NCBI RefSeq assembly: GCF_023333595.1
Contig: NZ_JAIQZM010000011.1
Span: 26,726-90,725 of the forward strand
Origin: Argonema galeatum A003/A1
GTDB lineage: Bacteria; Cyanobacteriota; Cyanobacteriia; Cyanobacteriales; Aerosakkonemataceae
Direction of reading: 5' to 3'
Length of the DNA stretch: 64,000 nt
Shown here: in pieces, positions 25,345-33,459 of the stretch
Position numbering within the stretch: position 1 is the stretch's first letter
Layout: each line of letters opens with the position of its first letter
Notes under the pieces: model-generated
Seen by the model: only the letters and a program-made list of their open reading frames with translations
Told to the model about the DNA's origin: nothing
The model's database searches: none
Program-made: the position numbers and the translations under genes

Positions 25345-26616
25345 ATGGCTATCAATCTGTTCGATGCTAATTTTTACCGCACTCTCTATCCAGACCTAAC
25401 TCGTGCTGGAATTACCACAGATGACCAACTCCGGCAGCACTTTGTCAATGCGGGTGCTAATGAGGGGCGTCAATTTTCACGGTTTGCCGACCTCAATTAT
25501 TATGCAGCCAGTTACCTTGATTTAACGAAGGCAGGGTTGACAAAACCCCAACTGTTTAGCCACATGGAAACGTTTAGTTTAGGAGAAAAACGCCGACAAG
25601 GACTTGTGTTTAACGCATCTTACTATGCAGCTGTCAATCCTGACCTAAAGCAAGCTAATCTCACTGACGAACAACTAACTCAGCACTACCAAAGTAATGG
25701 TTTGAGAGAGGGACGCACTGCATCAGAATTTTTCAATCCCCGCGTCTACTTAGATGCTAACGCTGACTTAAGGGCAGCATTCGGCAACAATTTTGAAAGT
25801 GCAGAACAGCACTTTGTCAACTATGGATATCGAGAAGGGCGTATAGCTGCCACACCTGTTGCTCCAGCATCAGATCCCGGTAACATTACCAATGTTTCTT
25901 ACGATCTTGGCAGCTTGCGTACTCGCCCCACTTTGAATGATTTTGTGGGCACTCCCGACCCAGAGGATTACTATAGCTTCAATCTGGATCGTCCGAGCAA
26001 TCTCAACCTAACACTGAACGGTTTGAGCAACAATGCCACTCTGAAACTGTTTGCAGATGTCAACCTCAATAATGCGATCGAACCCGGTGAGGAGTTGAAC
26101 AGCGTTTCCGGTAGTAGTTCTAACCCCGCATCAATCAACAGGAATTTGGCTCAAGGTCGATACTACGTGGATGTGGTAACAGGTTCCCCCACTACTAACA
26201 CATCATACAGTCTGAGTTTGGCTGCCACTACTATTCCGACGACAACTGCATCCGATCCGGGTAACGAACCGGGCACTGCTTTAAACATAGACGTCCTAGC
26301 CGGAACCCGTAATTATCAGGACTTTGTGGGTACTGTCGATCGTCAAGATTTCTACCGCTTTGTCCTGAATAATACTCTGAACAACTTCAACCTATCCGTG
26401 GGCGGCGTAAACGATCCGCTGGTTGCCAATGTCTATGGAGACAGCAACAATAATGGCATTCTCGATCCCGGCGAATTTTTGGCTAGCACAACTGCTACTT
26501 CTTCCAGCGTAGGCTCGTTAGCGCGGTCTTTAGGGGCGGGTACTTATTTCGTTGAAATAGCAACCTCTCGTATTATTAATACCAGCTACAATCTGACTCT
26601 GACTGCAACTACATAG
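25345..26616 (+). CDS. NPDL-repeat protein with two pre-peptidase C-terminal-like domains, copy 2
   Basis: About 423 residues, same architecture as the gene at 23500: four NPDL repeats, then two PPC-like beta domains. It is almost identical over residues 12-110 and 175-310, with differences clustered in repeat four and the second PPC domain, which suggests gene conversion or a recent duplication. Start is ATG 25345 after TTGGGAG. The hairpin inserted in its leader may change expression relative to copy 1. Confidence 0.8.
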   Translation: MAINLFDANFYRTLYPDLTRAGITTDDQLRQHFVNAGANEGRQFSRFADLNYYAASYLDLTKAGLTKPQLFSHMETFSLGEKRRQGLVFNASYYAAVNPDLKQANLTDEQLTQHYQSNGLREGRTASEFFNPRVYLDANADLRAAFGNNFESAEQHFVNYGYREGRIAATPVAPASDPGNITNVSYDLGSLRTRPTLNDFVGTPDPEDYYSFNLDRPSNLNLTLNGLSNNATLKLFADVNLNNAIEPGEELNSVSGSSSNPASINRNLAQGRYYVDVVTGSPTTNTSYSLSLAATTIPTTTASDPGNEPGTALNIDVLAGTRNYQDFVGTVDRQDFYRFVLNNTLNNFNLSVGGVNDPLVANVYGDSNNNGILDPGEFLASTTATSSSVGSLARSLGAGTYFVEIATSRIINTSYNLTLTATT

Positions 26617-26780
26617 GCAACTGCTCAGGTTAACACCGCACTGGTAATCAACCGATTCCCATACAACATTTCTCGCGTGAAGTTCTTTTAGCAGTAGGGT
26701 GCGTTGCAACGCACCCTACTCTGTTGTGCGATCGGGCCTGCAAATATCTGTCATATTCATGTCCGGTTACATCGGCCTTT

Positions 26781-26894
26781 TCTGTGGTCATCATTGGTTA
26801 AATTTTTACCGCAGATGAAGACAGATAAACGCAGATGAACGCAGATAAGAGAGCGATTTTTCTCTTGCAATCGATGCGTAAGGACATGATATCA
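26781..26894. repeat. Dispersed ~120-bp GCAGAT repeat, copy C (supplies an SDR stop codon)
   Basis: Ends with GACATGATATCA at 26894. On the minus strand, its first bases TGATATCATGTC provide the TGA stop (26892-26894) of the SDR gene. Confidence 0.8.
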
Positions 26895-27767
26895 AACCCC
26901 CAAATAGCGCCGCAAAAAACTTTCCAGAGTTTCCAATTTCAAGTTAAAAATCGACTCCAGATTGGCAATGTCATGTGTTGTGCAGAAAAATTCATTTGCC
27001 AGTAACGTCCGCAAAGTGCCGATAGACTTTCCAGCGCCGGGATTGAAAAGTCCCAATGCACTGCGTACCCCATCAAACAGTAACAGCGGCGGATTAATGA
27101 CGATCGGCTCTTGGTTGAAGATCCGGCCAAAAATGCGCGGAATGTCTGACCGCGTGAGAATATCCGGCCCTCCTACTGGTAAAATTTGATTTCGCGCCCC
27201 TTGAGTAGAGATTGAATCCACCGCAATCCTCGCCAAGTCATCGGTACTGACGATCGAAGTGCGGTTTTTCGGATCGCCTACCAGCAGGTAAATCCCCGTC
27301 TGACGAAACTGTTCCGCTAGGGGGAGCAGATTGGAGGCAAACCCGGAAGGTCGCAGAATAGTATAATTCAGACCGCTGGCTTGCAGGTATTTTTCCACTT
27401 CCCGCTTTGCCTTAAACGTCGGTGCATCTTCGTATCCGCGATCGGCTCCCAGCACCGAAATGAAAACGAAGTGCGTGACTCCATTCTCCTTGGCTCGGTC
27501 AATTAGTTCAATATTGGAGCGATAATCCAGCGCTTGGGCATTGCCATCGGAGCCGTGGGCGCTGATAATATACTTCACACCCCGACAAGCTTTTTGGATA
27601 TCCTTTTCTCCCTGCAAATCGCCAATAAAAATCTCGGCTCCCCGGTGTTCCAGTTCCCCGTAGCGAGACATGAGGCGGACAAACGATCGCACCGGCATCT
27701 CGCGTTCTCGCAGCAGCCGCACAATCTTACGGCCCAATCCTCCTGTAGCTCCTGTGATTAAAAACAT
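26892..27767 (-). CDS. NAD(P)-binding atypical SDR (NmrA/Ycf39-like)
   Basis: Start is ATG 27767 with GAGG upstream, giving about 291 residues that begin at the Rossmann motif MFLITGATGGLGRKIV (TGxxGxxG). Other features are GDLQGEKDI, a YRSNIELIDRAKENGV helix and ILRPSGFASNL. It resembles the atypical SDRs related to Ycf39 that act as chaperone-like factors in photosystem assembly, but orthology is not shown. The stop codon lies in a dispersed repeat. 73 bp upstream of it is the 3' end of xth. Confidence 0.82.
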   Translation of the reverse strand: MFLITGATGGLGRKIVRLLREREMPVRSFVRLMSRYGELEHRGAEIFIGDLQGEKDIQKACRGVKYIISAHGSDGNAQALDYRSNIELIDRAKENGVTHFVFISVLGADRGYEDAPTFKAKREVEKYLQASGLNYTILRPSGFASNLLPLAEQFRQTGIYLLVGDPKNRTSIVSTDDLARIAVDSISTQGARNQILPVGGPDILTRSDIPRIFGRIFNQEPIVINPPLLLFDGVRSALGLFNPGAGKSIGTLRTLLANEFFCTTHDIANLESIFNLKLETLESFLRRYLGV

Positions 27768-27839
27768 ATCTGCTACCTCACTCGAAATATCTGGACTGGC
27801 TGCTCCCTTCATTTGTTCGCCATATTTCGAGTCTAGCTA

Positions 27840-28619
27840 CTAAAATTCGACAATTACCGGAGTGTGGTCGCTGGGTTGGGTCAGTTTTCTGGGAGCAATA
27901 TCGATCGCGCAGGCTAGAGCCCTTTCGTAGAGAATCGGGGTGAGATAGTGGTGGTCAATTCGCCAACCACGGTTGCGCTCAAAACCAGCCGCGCGATAGT
28001 CCCACCAGCTAAAGTGTCCGTCCTCAGAAGTGAATTTGCGAAAGGCATCACTCAATCCCAATTCTAAAACCTGTTGCAGGGCTTGGCGTTCTAAATCTGT
28101 AGCCATTACTAACTTTTCTCGCCCTTTGGGATTGTGAATATCTTTATCTTCCAGGGCAATATTGAAATCACCGCAAACACACATACCACTGGGTTGTTTT
28201 TCCAGGAGTGCGTGCAGGTAATCGCGCAGTACTTTTAACCAGCGCAGCTTGTAATCGTATTTCTCACTACCAACTTCAGAACCATTGGGAACGTAGAGGT
28301 TGACGACCCGAATATCATCTATAACACCCGTTATTACCCGTTTCTGCTCGTCAAAATCTGAAATACCTAAAATAGGGTCAAATCCTATAGTGACATCCTC
28401 TAGGGGCTTTTGGCTAAGAATGGCGACGCCGTTGTAGGATTTTTGTCCCGAAATGTAGAGGTGATAGCCTAGATCTTCAAAAGGCGATCGCGGAAATTCT
28501 GCATCTTGAACTTTCGTCTCTTGCAAACACAAAGCATCTACAGGATTTTCCTGCAACCAGTTTACTACCTGCACTAGGCGGGTCCGAATCGAATTAACGT
28601 TCCAAGTTGCGATTTTCAT
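27840..28619 (-). CDS. xth: Exodeoxyribonuclease III
   Basis: An AP endonuclease/3'-5' exonuclease of base-excision repair. 259 residues with the EEP-superfamily motifs: MKIATWNVNSIR, LCLQETKVQD (metal-binding Glu), VNLYVPNGS, CGDFNIAL (catalytic D and N), WRIDHHYLT and PSDHTPVIVEF (catalytic D-H). Confidence 0.95.
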   Translation of the reverse strand: MKIATWNVNSIRTRLVQVVNWLQENPVDALCLQETKVQDAEFPRSPFEDLGYHLYISGQKSYNGVAILSQKPLEDVTIGFDPILGISDFDEQKRVITGVIDDIRVVNLYVPNGSEVGSEKYDYKLRWLKVLRDYLHALLEKQPSGMCVCGDFNIALEDKDIHNPKGREKLVMATDLERQALQQVLELGLSDAFRKFTSEDGHFSWWDYRAAGFERNRGWRIDHHYLTPILYERALACAIDIAPRKLTQPSDHTPVIVEF

Positions 28620-28890
28620 TATTCATTCCCGGTTTGTTCGTGAATCTTTTCACTCAAAAACTCAAAGCTACCGATCAAAAAAAGTCTCTGCTTTTACTCA
28701 AATTATCAGAAAAAAGCATAATTATTCTGGATAAAACCTGAATTAAGATTGTTACGCGGGCATTTTTACCGACTTATATGGTTGGAATTGTATCGCAGAT
28801 GCGGTACAATACATCATAGCGACATCTGCAAAACATGGGAGTTTAAGAGATTTATGCTGATCTTTCCTAACCTAAATTCTCGAATGTCGA
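28620..28890. other. Divergent spacer between xth and xisH
   Basis: 270 bp, AT-rich, with no gene-like frame. It should carry promoters for both neighbours; no clear -10/-35 pair can be assigned with confidence. Confidence 0.4.
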
Positions 28891-29310
28891 ATGTCTAGGC
28901 GTGATAATTTACATTTCTCCTTACGTCGCACCCTCGAAAAAGACGGGTGGACAATTACGGACGATCCTTTAGTCTTAATATTAGAACAGACACTTTTGAA
29001 AGCCGATTTAGGAGCAGAAAAGTTTTTCACTGCCGAAAAAGAAGGGCATAAAATCGCTGTTGAAATCAAAGACTTCGATTCACCTTCAGTCATCAGCGAA
29101 CTGGAAAAAACGATGGGACAACTTCAGCTTTACCAATGGGCCTTGGAAGACCAAGAACCGGAGCGTCAGTTGTTTTTAGCCGTGAGCCAAGCAATCTACA
29201 TTAAACACTTTCAAAAACCGATTTTTCAGTTAGCCGTCCAGCGAAATAAAATCAATTTATTAGTTTACGAACCAAGTCAAGAGGTAATTCTCCGATGGAT
29301 AACTCACTAA
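28891..29310 (+). CDS. xisH: XisH family protein (fdxN element excision controlling factor)
   Basis: 139 residues. XisH proteins have a PD-(D/E)XK endonuclease-like fold; here [20 protein letters not shown] carries the E..EIK active-site pattern, followed by [16 protein letters not shown]. In Anabaena XisH and XisI control excision of the fdxN element by XisF. No XisF or fdxN is in the window, so this pair belongs to the wide family found outside heterocyst formers. It overlaps xisI by 16 bases. Confidence 0.92.
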   Translation: MSRRDNLHFSLRRTLEKDGWTITDDPLVLILEQTLLKADLGAEKFFTAEKEGHKIAVEIKDFDSPSVISELEKTMGQLQLYQWALEDQEPERQLFLAVSQAIYIKHFQKPIFQLAVQRNKINLLVYEPSQEVILRWITH

Positions 29311-29630
29311 GCTATGCAGATATCCTCAAAAAAACCCTGAAAGAAGCAACGATTGCCCAACCTCGTTTACAGGCGATCCAGCTTTACCCCGTCTGTGATG
29401 TCGATTCTGGTCACTTTCTGATTCTGGCTACAGGCTGGGATAAACAGCGGTGGATTGACACGATTCTGTTTCATGCTCATTTAATAGATAATAAGATTGT
29501 AATTGAAGAGGATAACTTCGAGGAAGGTCTAAGCCAAGCGCTGATTGCAGCGGGTATAAAAGCAGAGGATATCGTTACTAGCTTTTTCCCTGACAATAGC
29601 GATAGCCAGAGAACGTATCAGACAGTATAA
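29295..29630 (+). CDS. xisI: XisI family protein
   Basis: 111 residues with the family pattern: [56 protein letters not shown] and the typical ending [18 protein letters not shown]. Overlaps xisH, so it is translationally coupled. The pair behaves genomically like a two-gene module and is a neighbour of a true toxin-antitoxin pair. Confidence 0.93.
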   Translation: MDNSLSYADILKKTLKEATIAQPRLQAIQLYPVCDVDSGHFLILATGWDKQRWIDTILFHAHLIDNKIVIEEDNFEEGLSQALIAAGIKAEDIVTSFFPDNSDSQRTYQTV

Positions 29631-29638
29631 AGCCTCAA

Positions 29639-29929
29639 TTATTTGCGGCTTTTCCAATACCCAGGCTCTCGACTGCAATGCGTTACTGCGAGAATCAAAA
29701 TGTAGTCTTGCTCGCTCGTGTAAAGGATGCTATAGGGAAATTTCCGCGTCAAACATCGCCAAACATCTTCATCAACTATAGCCCAGCGAGTCGGAGATTC
29801 CCTAATTCCATACACAGCATCCTCAATAGCATTAATGAACATCTGTGCTACTTCAGAACGTTGTTCTGCATAGTATTGGACAGCTTCAGCATATTCAGCA
29901 AGTGCTTCAGGATGAAATACATACTTCAT
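29639..29929 (-). CDS. RelE/ParE-type toxin
   Basis: 96 residues with the ParE/RelE layout: FHPEALAEYAEAVQYYAEQ helix, an SPTRW turn, FPYSILYT strands and a final VTHCSREPGYWKSR, the usual place of the H/R residues. It inhibits gyrase or cleaves mRNA in relatives. It overlaps the antitoxin gene by 4 bases (ATGA) and is convergent with xisI. Confidence 0.9.
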   Translation of the reverse strand: MKYVFHPEALAEYAEAVQYYAEQRSEVAQMFINAIEDAVYGIRESPTRWAIVDEDVWRCLTRKFPYSILYTSEQDYILILAVTHCSREPGYWKSRK

Positions 29930-30156
29930 GGGTCAAGCAACAGCCTCACTTGAGCTAAGGCTTCATCCCCCGGAATTGCTTGCACAGCACCGCTTCGGAT
30001 CTCGTTACGTCGTTTATGAGCCTCAGTTGTCCAAGCTGCCTGAATTATTGGATCGATATCGAATTCTAAACTTTCTGCGAGTTTTTCTGCCAAAAGCGCT
30101 CTTGATGCACTAGGCAGAGATAAAAGCTCTTCTGTTAGTTGTTCAATTGACCGCAT
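29926..30156 (-). CDS. Addiction-module antitoxin (PF09720-type)
   Basis: 76 residues: helical N-terminus (LTEELLSLPSASRALLAEKLAESLE), a middle with WTTEAHKRRNEI, and the GAVQAIPGDEALAQVR ending typical of the addiction-module component family paired with ParE/RelE toxins. First gene of the pair. Confidence 0.88.
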   Translation of the reverse strand: MRSIEQLTEELLSLPSASRALLAEKLAESLEFDIDPIIQAAWTTEAHKRRNEIRSGAVQAIPGDEALAQVRLLLDP

Positions 30157-30352
30157 AGCTCGTCGCCAAATGCTTAATTACGATCGTAATGTAACAGATT
30201 TTAGACCAATAGAAGGTCATCGATCCGGGGTTGATATGCTTCGCGATCGCGGTGATCGAACAGTGAGCGACAAACAGTATAAACTCCCTCAATCAACGAT
30301 CGCTATGCTCTAATTAATAAAGCATCTGTCCTTTCACCACCGGATAGTTGAC

Positions 30353-31201
30353 ATGACCCAAAGCCTCAACCCCACAACATTACCCCCCGCCTTTCCCGAT
30401 CACACTCAACTCCCCGACTCCGACGGCACGTTTGTGAAAAACTTCCAAGAACATCCCCAGAGTATCCTACTCACCGACTCCCTGGAAGCCACACTGCAAA
30501 AGCTTCACCCCCACGGACAATATGCGATCGGGCAAGATTGTGGCATCTACTGGCGCGAAACAGAGCCTCCAGAACGCGGAGCCGAAGCCCCTGACTGGTT
30601 CTACATTCCCAACGTTCCACCCCTAGTAGACGGTGAAATTCGCCGCTCTTACGTCTTGTGGCGCGAGTATATTGTGCCATTGATTGCGATCGAATTTGCT
30701 AGTGGCAATGGTTCTGAAGAACGAGACAATACTCCCTTATCTCGCTTACCAGAAGGTGTCAACCAGAAACCGGGAAAGTTTTGGGTATATGAGCAGATTG
30801 TTCGGATTCCTTACTATGCGATATACATCATTAAAACGAGTGAATTGGAAGTCTATAACTGGGTGAATACTCGCTATCGCCGTTTGGAACCAAACGATCG
30901 CGGACATTACCCGATCGACCTGATGGGAGTAGAGTTAGGCGTCTGGGAAGGTAACTATCAAAATCAGGCCCAGCGATGGTTACGTTGGTGGGATAACCAG
31001 GGGAATTTATTGCTAACTGGTAGCGAACAAGCTAGACTCGAACGCCTCCATACCGAACAGGAACGCCAGCGGGCCGATCGCGCGGAGCAAACCCAACGGG
31101 ATGCTATTCCCCAACTGCTGGCAATGGGTTTAACTGTAGAGCAAGTAGCTCAAGCGCTGTCGATGTCGGTGGAAGATGTGCAGAGATTGGGGTTGCTATA
31201 A
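30353..31201 (+). CDS. Uma2 family endonuclease (DUF820)
   Basis: 282 residues. The PD-(D/E)XK-type Uma2 domain includes PDWFYIPNVPP, VPLIAIEFASGNGSEERD (acidic active-site strand) and WVYEQIVRIPYYAIY. The C-terminus has a coiled coil rich in ERLHTEQERQRADRAEQ and a short LLAMGLTVEQVAQALSMSVEDV helix pair, often found as a tail in cyanobacterial copies. These genes are highly multiplied in cyanobacteria; their role is not settled. Confidence 0.88.
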   Translation: MTQSLNPTTLPPAFPDHTQLPDSDGTFVKNFQEHPQSILLTDSLEATLQKLHPHGQYAIGQDCGIYWRETEPPERGAEAPDWFYIPNVPPLVDGEIRRSYVLWREYIVPLIAIEFASGNGSEERDNTPLSRLPEGVNQKPGKFWVYEQIVRIPYYAIYIIKTSELEVYNWVNTRYRRLEPNDRGHYPIDLMGVELGVWEGNYQNQAQRWLRWWDNQGNLLLTGSEQARLERLHTEQERQRADRAEQTQRDAIPQLLAMGLTVEQVAQALSMSVEDVQRLGLL

Positions 31202-31237
31202 CTCTTTCGCTTTCTTCAAACCAACAAGACGCTTGAA

Positions 31238-31265
31238 GTTGGGTTAAGCGATAGCGAAACCCAAC
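31238..31265. terminator. GTTGGGTT hairpin between convergent genes
   Basis: GTTGGGTT (31238-31245) pairs with AAACCCAAC (31257-31265). The same motif is in the 22.85-22.92 kb spacer, so it is a dispersed hairpin that could end transcription of the Uma2 and decarboxylase genes. Confidence 0.5.
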
Positions 31266-31290
31266 CTACATTCTACCGATCAATGACTAA

Positions 31291-32928
31291 TTAAATCGCG
31301 CAACTCAACTCACCAGCTTTTTGAGTAAAGAGGAGGTTTTCTCGATAGTCAACCGGGCAATCAATCACAGCAGGAACGTTTTGGGCAAGGGCAGTTTTGA
31401 GAATAGGAATAAAGTCCGCTGTAGATTCCACTCGGTATCCTTTTAGTCCCATACTTTCGGCAAATTTGACAAAATCGGGATTGCCAAATTTAACAAAAGC
31501 TGATTGACCCAATTGGTTTTGTTGCTTCCACTCAATCAAGCCGTAGCCGCCATCATTGAAAATGATGGTAACAAAATTAGTGCCGATGCGGAGGGCTGTT
31601 TCCAGTTCTTGACAATTCATCATAAATCCCCCGTCGCCGGTAACAGCGACCACCTGCTTTTGGGGCGCGACTAACTTCGCTGCGATCGCACCTGGAATCG
31701 CAATTCCCATCGCCGCAAAGCCATTGGATATAATGCAAGTATTGGGTTCTTCGGAGTGATAGTGCCGCGCCATCCACATTTTGTGGGCACCAACATCGCA
31801 GATGACAATATCTTCCGATCGCATCACTTGCCGCAGATCGTATACTAGCTTTTGCGGCTTAATGGGAAAACCATCATCGTTGGCATATTTTTCATAATCT
31901 GCGCGGATATCATCCCGCAATTCCATAGCATAGGATTCTGGTTTGTCCGTGCGATCGGCCCGTTTCAAAATTTCATCCAGTGAATCCGAAATATCCCCTA
32001 CAACTTCGACAATGGGAATATAACTGCTGTCAATTTCCGCGTGAGTATCCCCAATATGGATAATCGGAATCTTGGCATCGGGATTCCACTTTTTGGGCGA
32101 ATATTCGATTAAGTCATAACCGATCGCAATTACCAAATCTGTGTTATCAAACCCACAATTGATGTAATCTCGCAACTGCAATCCGACCGCCCACAATGCC
32201 AGAGGATGAGTGTAGGGAATCACACCTTTCGCCATAAAAGTATTCGCTACCGGAATATTCAATTTGGTGGCAAATTCCGTCAAAGCTTGACTGGCGTTAG
32301 CTCGAATAGTTCCATTACCCACTAAAATTAAGGGATTAGTAGCTTGGGAAATAATTTCTGCCGCTTTCTCAATACTGCGAAACGAAGCAAAAGTTTTTTC
32401 CAAATTTCCCTTGCTGAGTGGTTCTCCCGTTACCTCCATAGCGGCAATGTTTTCTGGCACATCGATATGAACAGCCCCTGGTTTTTCTGTCTGAGCAATT
32501 TTAAACGCTTTGCGGACAACTTCTGGTGCAATGCTGGGTCTGACAATCTGGGCATTCCATTTGGTTACCGGGGCAAACATGGCGACCAAATCGAGATATT
32601 GGTGAGATTCTTTGTGCATCCTGTCTGTTCCCACTTGCCCGGTAATTGCGACAAGGGGCGCACCATCTAAGTTAGCATCAGCGACACCAGTCATCAAGTT
32701 GGTTGCACCAGGCCCCAGCGTAGAAAGGCATACTCCTGCTTGTCCTGTCAAACGACCGTAGACATCCGCCATGAAGGCGGCACCTTGTTCGTGACGGGTA
32801 GTGATAAATTGAATGGATGAATGTCTGATCGCTTCTAGGACGTGGAGATTTTCTTCCCCTGGCAATCCAAAAATGTACTTTACTCCTTCGTTTTCCAGGC
32901 AACGAACCAACAGTTCCGCTGTGTTCAT
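31291..32928 (-). CDS. ThDP-dependent acetolactate-synthase-like enzyme, probable 2-oxoglutarate decarboxylase
   Basis: 545 residues from ATG 32928 (AAAGGAAAG upstream). It has all three ThDP-enzyme domains: the PYR domain with catalytic Glu in TTRHEQGAAFMADVYGR, the central domain, and the PP domain with GDGGFMMNCQELETAL and NDGGYGLIEW. It would be auto-annotated as IlvB. Its neighbour two genes upstream is succinate-semialdehyde dehydrogenase, the same pairing reported for 2-oxoglutarate decarboxylase in Synechococcus PCC 7002, which closes the TCA cycle. I therefore prefer that role. No IlvN is adjacent. Confidence 0.85.
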   Translation of the reverse strand: MNTAELLVRCLENEGVKYIFGLPGEENLHVLEAIRHSSIQFITTRHEQGAAFMADVYGRLTGQAGVCLSTLGPGATNLMTGVADANLDGAPLVAITGQVGTDRMHKESHQYLDLVAMFAPVTKWNAQIVRPSIAPEVVRKAFKIAQTEKPGAVHIDVPENIAAMEVTGEPLSKGNLEKTFASFRSIEKAAEIISQATNPLILVGNGTIRANASQALTEFATKLNIPVANTFMAKGVIPYTHPLALWAVGLQLRDYINCGFDNTDLVIAIGYDLIEYSPKKWNPDAKIPIIHIGDTHAEIDSSYIPIVEVVGDISDSLDEILKRADRTDKPESYAMELRDDIRADYEKYANDDGFPIKPQKLVYDLRQVMRSEDIVICDVGAHKMWMARHYHSEEPNTCIISNGFAAMGIAIPGAIAAKLVAPQKQVVAVTGDGGFMMNCQELETALRIGTNFVTIIFNDGGYGLIEWKQQNQLGQSAFVKFGNPDFVKFAESMGLKGYRVESTADFIPILKTALAQNVPAVIDCPVDYRENLLFTQKAGELSCAI

Positions 32929-32956
32929 CTGACTTTCCTTTGAATTGTATATAGTT

Positions 32957-33154
32957 TTATTCTTTGACAAGAACCTGCATTTCCGGTATTTTTTCTACAA
33001 CCTTTGATGCTGACAAAATCTCAAAGCGAACGATGGCGTCATCATAGCCAATATCTAAAATAACGTTAGGGTAAACTTCGTCGCTTTCTTTAATGGGAAC
33101 TTCGCGCAGTGTAATTGTCATGGAATCAGTTTCTTGGTCATAGGTTACTTTCAT
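32957..33154 (-). CDS. DUF2283 family protein
   Basis: About 65 residues from ATG 33154. MKVTYDQETDSMTITL, an ESDEVYPNVILDIGYDD strand pair and IVRFEILSASKVV are the complete DUF2283 domain. ATG 33163 is an alternative start. It sits between the two TCA-bypass genes, on the same strand, 28 bp before the decarboxylase gene. Confidence 0.8.
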   Translation of the reverse strand: MKVTYDQETDSMTITLREVPIKESDEVYPNVILDIGYDDAIVRFEILSASKVVEKIPEMQVLVKE

Positions 33155-33459
33155 GGCTGGCATTCTCTCAAATATAGCAAAGTGCAACAAAAGCCGCGTA
33201 AACACAGTCGCTTGCTTACGGGGAATAGCTCTATACTGTCCTAACCTATGTGACTATGGCTATATTTGGCAATCTGCAAAGTTTTGTACAAAGTAATTAC
33301 AACTAGATATGCTGAAGTTTCTTTGACTACAATCTGCCGGAGCATTTGCTGTTGTCAACCTGTGTCAAAGTAGCGCATCTTGACATTTGGAGCGCATGGT
33401 CTGTCCACCGAATTGATTTCACTCATTCTCCTTATCTAATTATGAAGTATGAGTTGCTA

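Larger units (their letters stand above)
23328..26894. repeat. Tandem segmental duplication (two units of about 1.7-1.85 kb)
   Basis: Unit 1 starts at about 23328 and unit 2 at 25046; both share the upstream TCAATTG..CGGATACGAGATG block, the AATGTCGCCAGTACG leader, the whole coding sequence and the 3' AGGGTGCGTTGCAACG block. Large internal stretches are identical. Unit 2 carries an extra ~125 bp hairpin element (around 25134-25278) in its leader. Copies B and C of the GCAGAT repeat end each unit, so recombination between such repeats may have made the duplication. Confidence 0.85.

Noticed and set aside
31291..32970. Simple annotation as anabolic acetolactate synthase (ilvB)
   Set aside because: No small subunit adjacent, and the neighbouring SSADH gene points to the 2-oxoglutarate decarboxylase role; kept as an alternative only.
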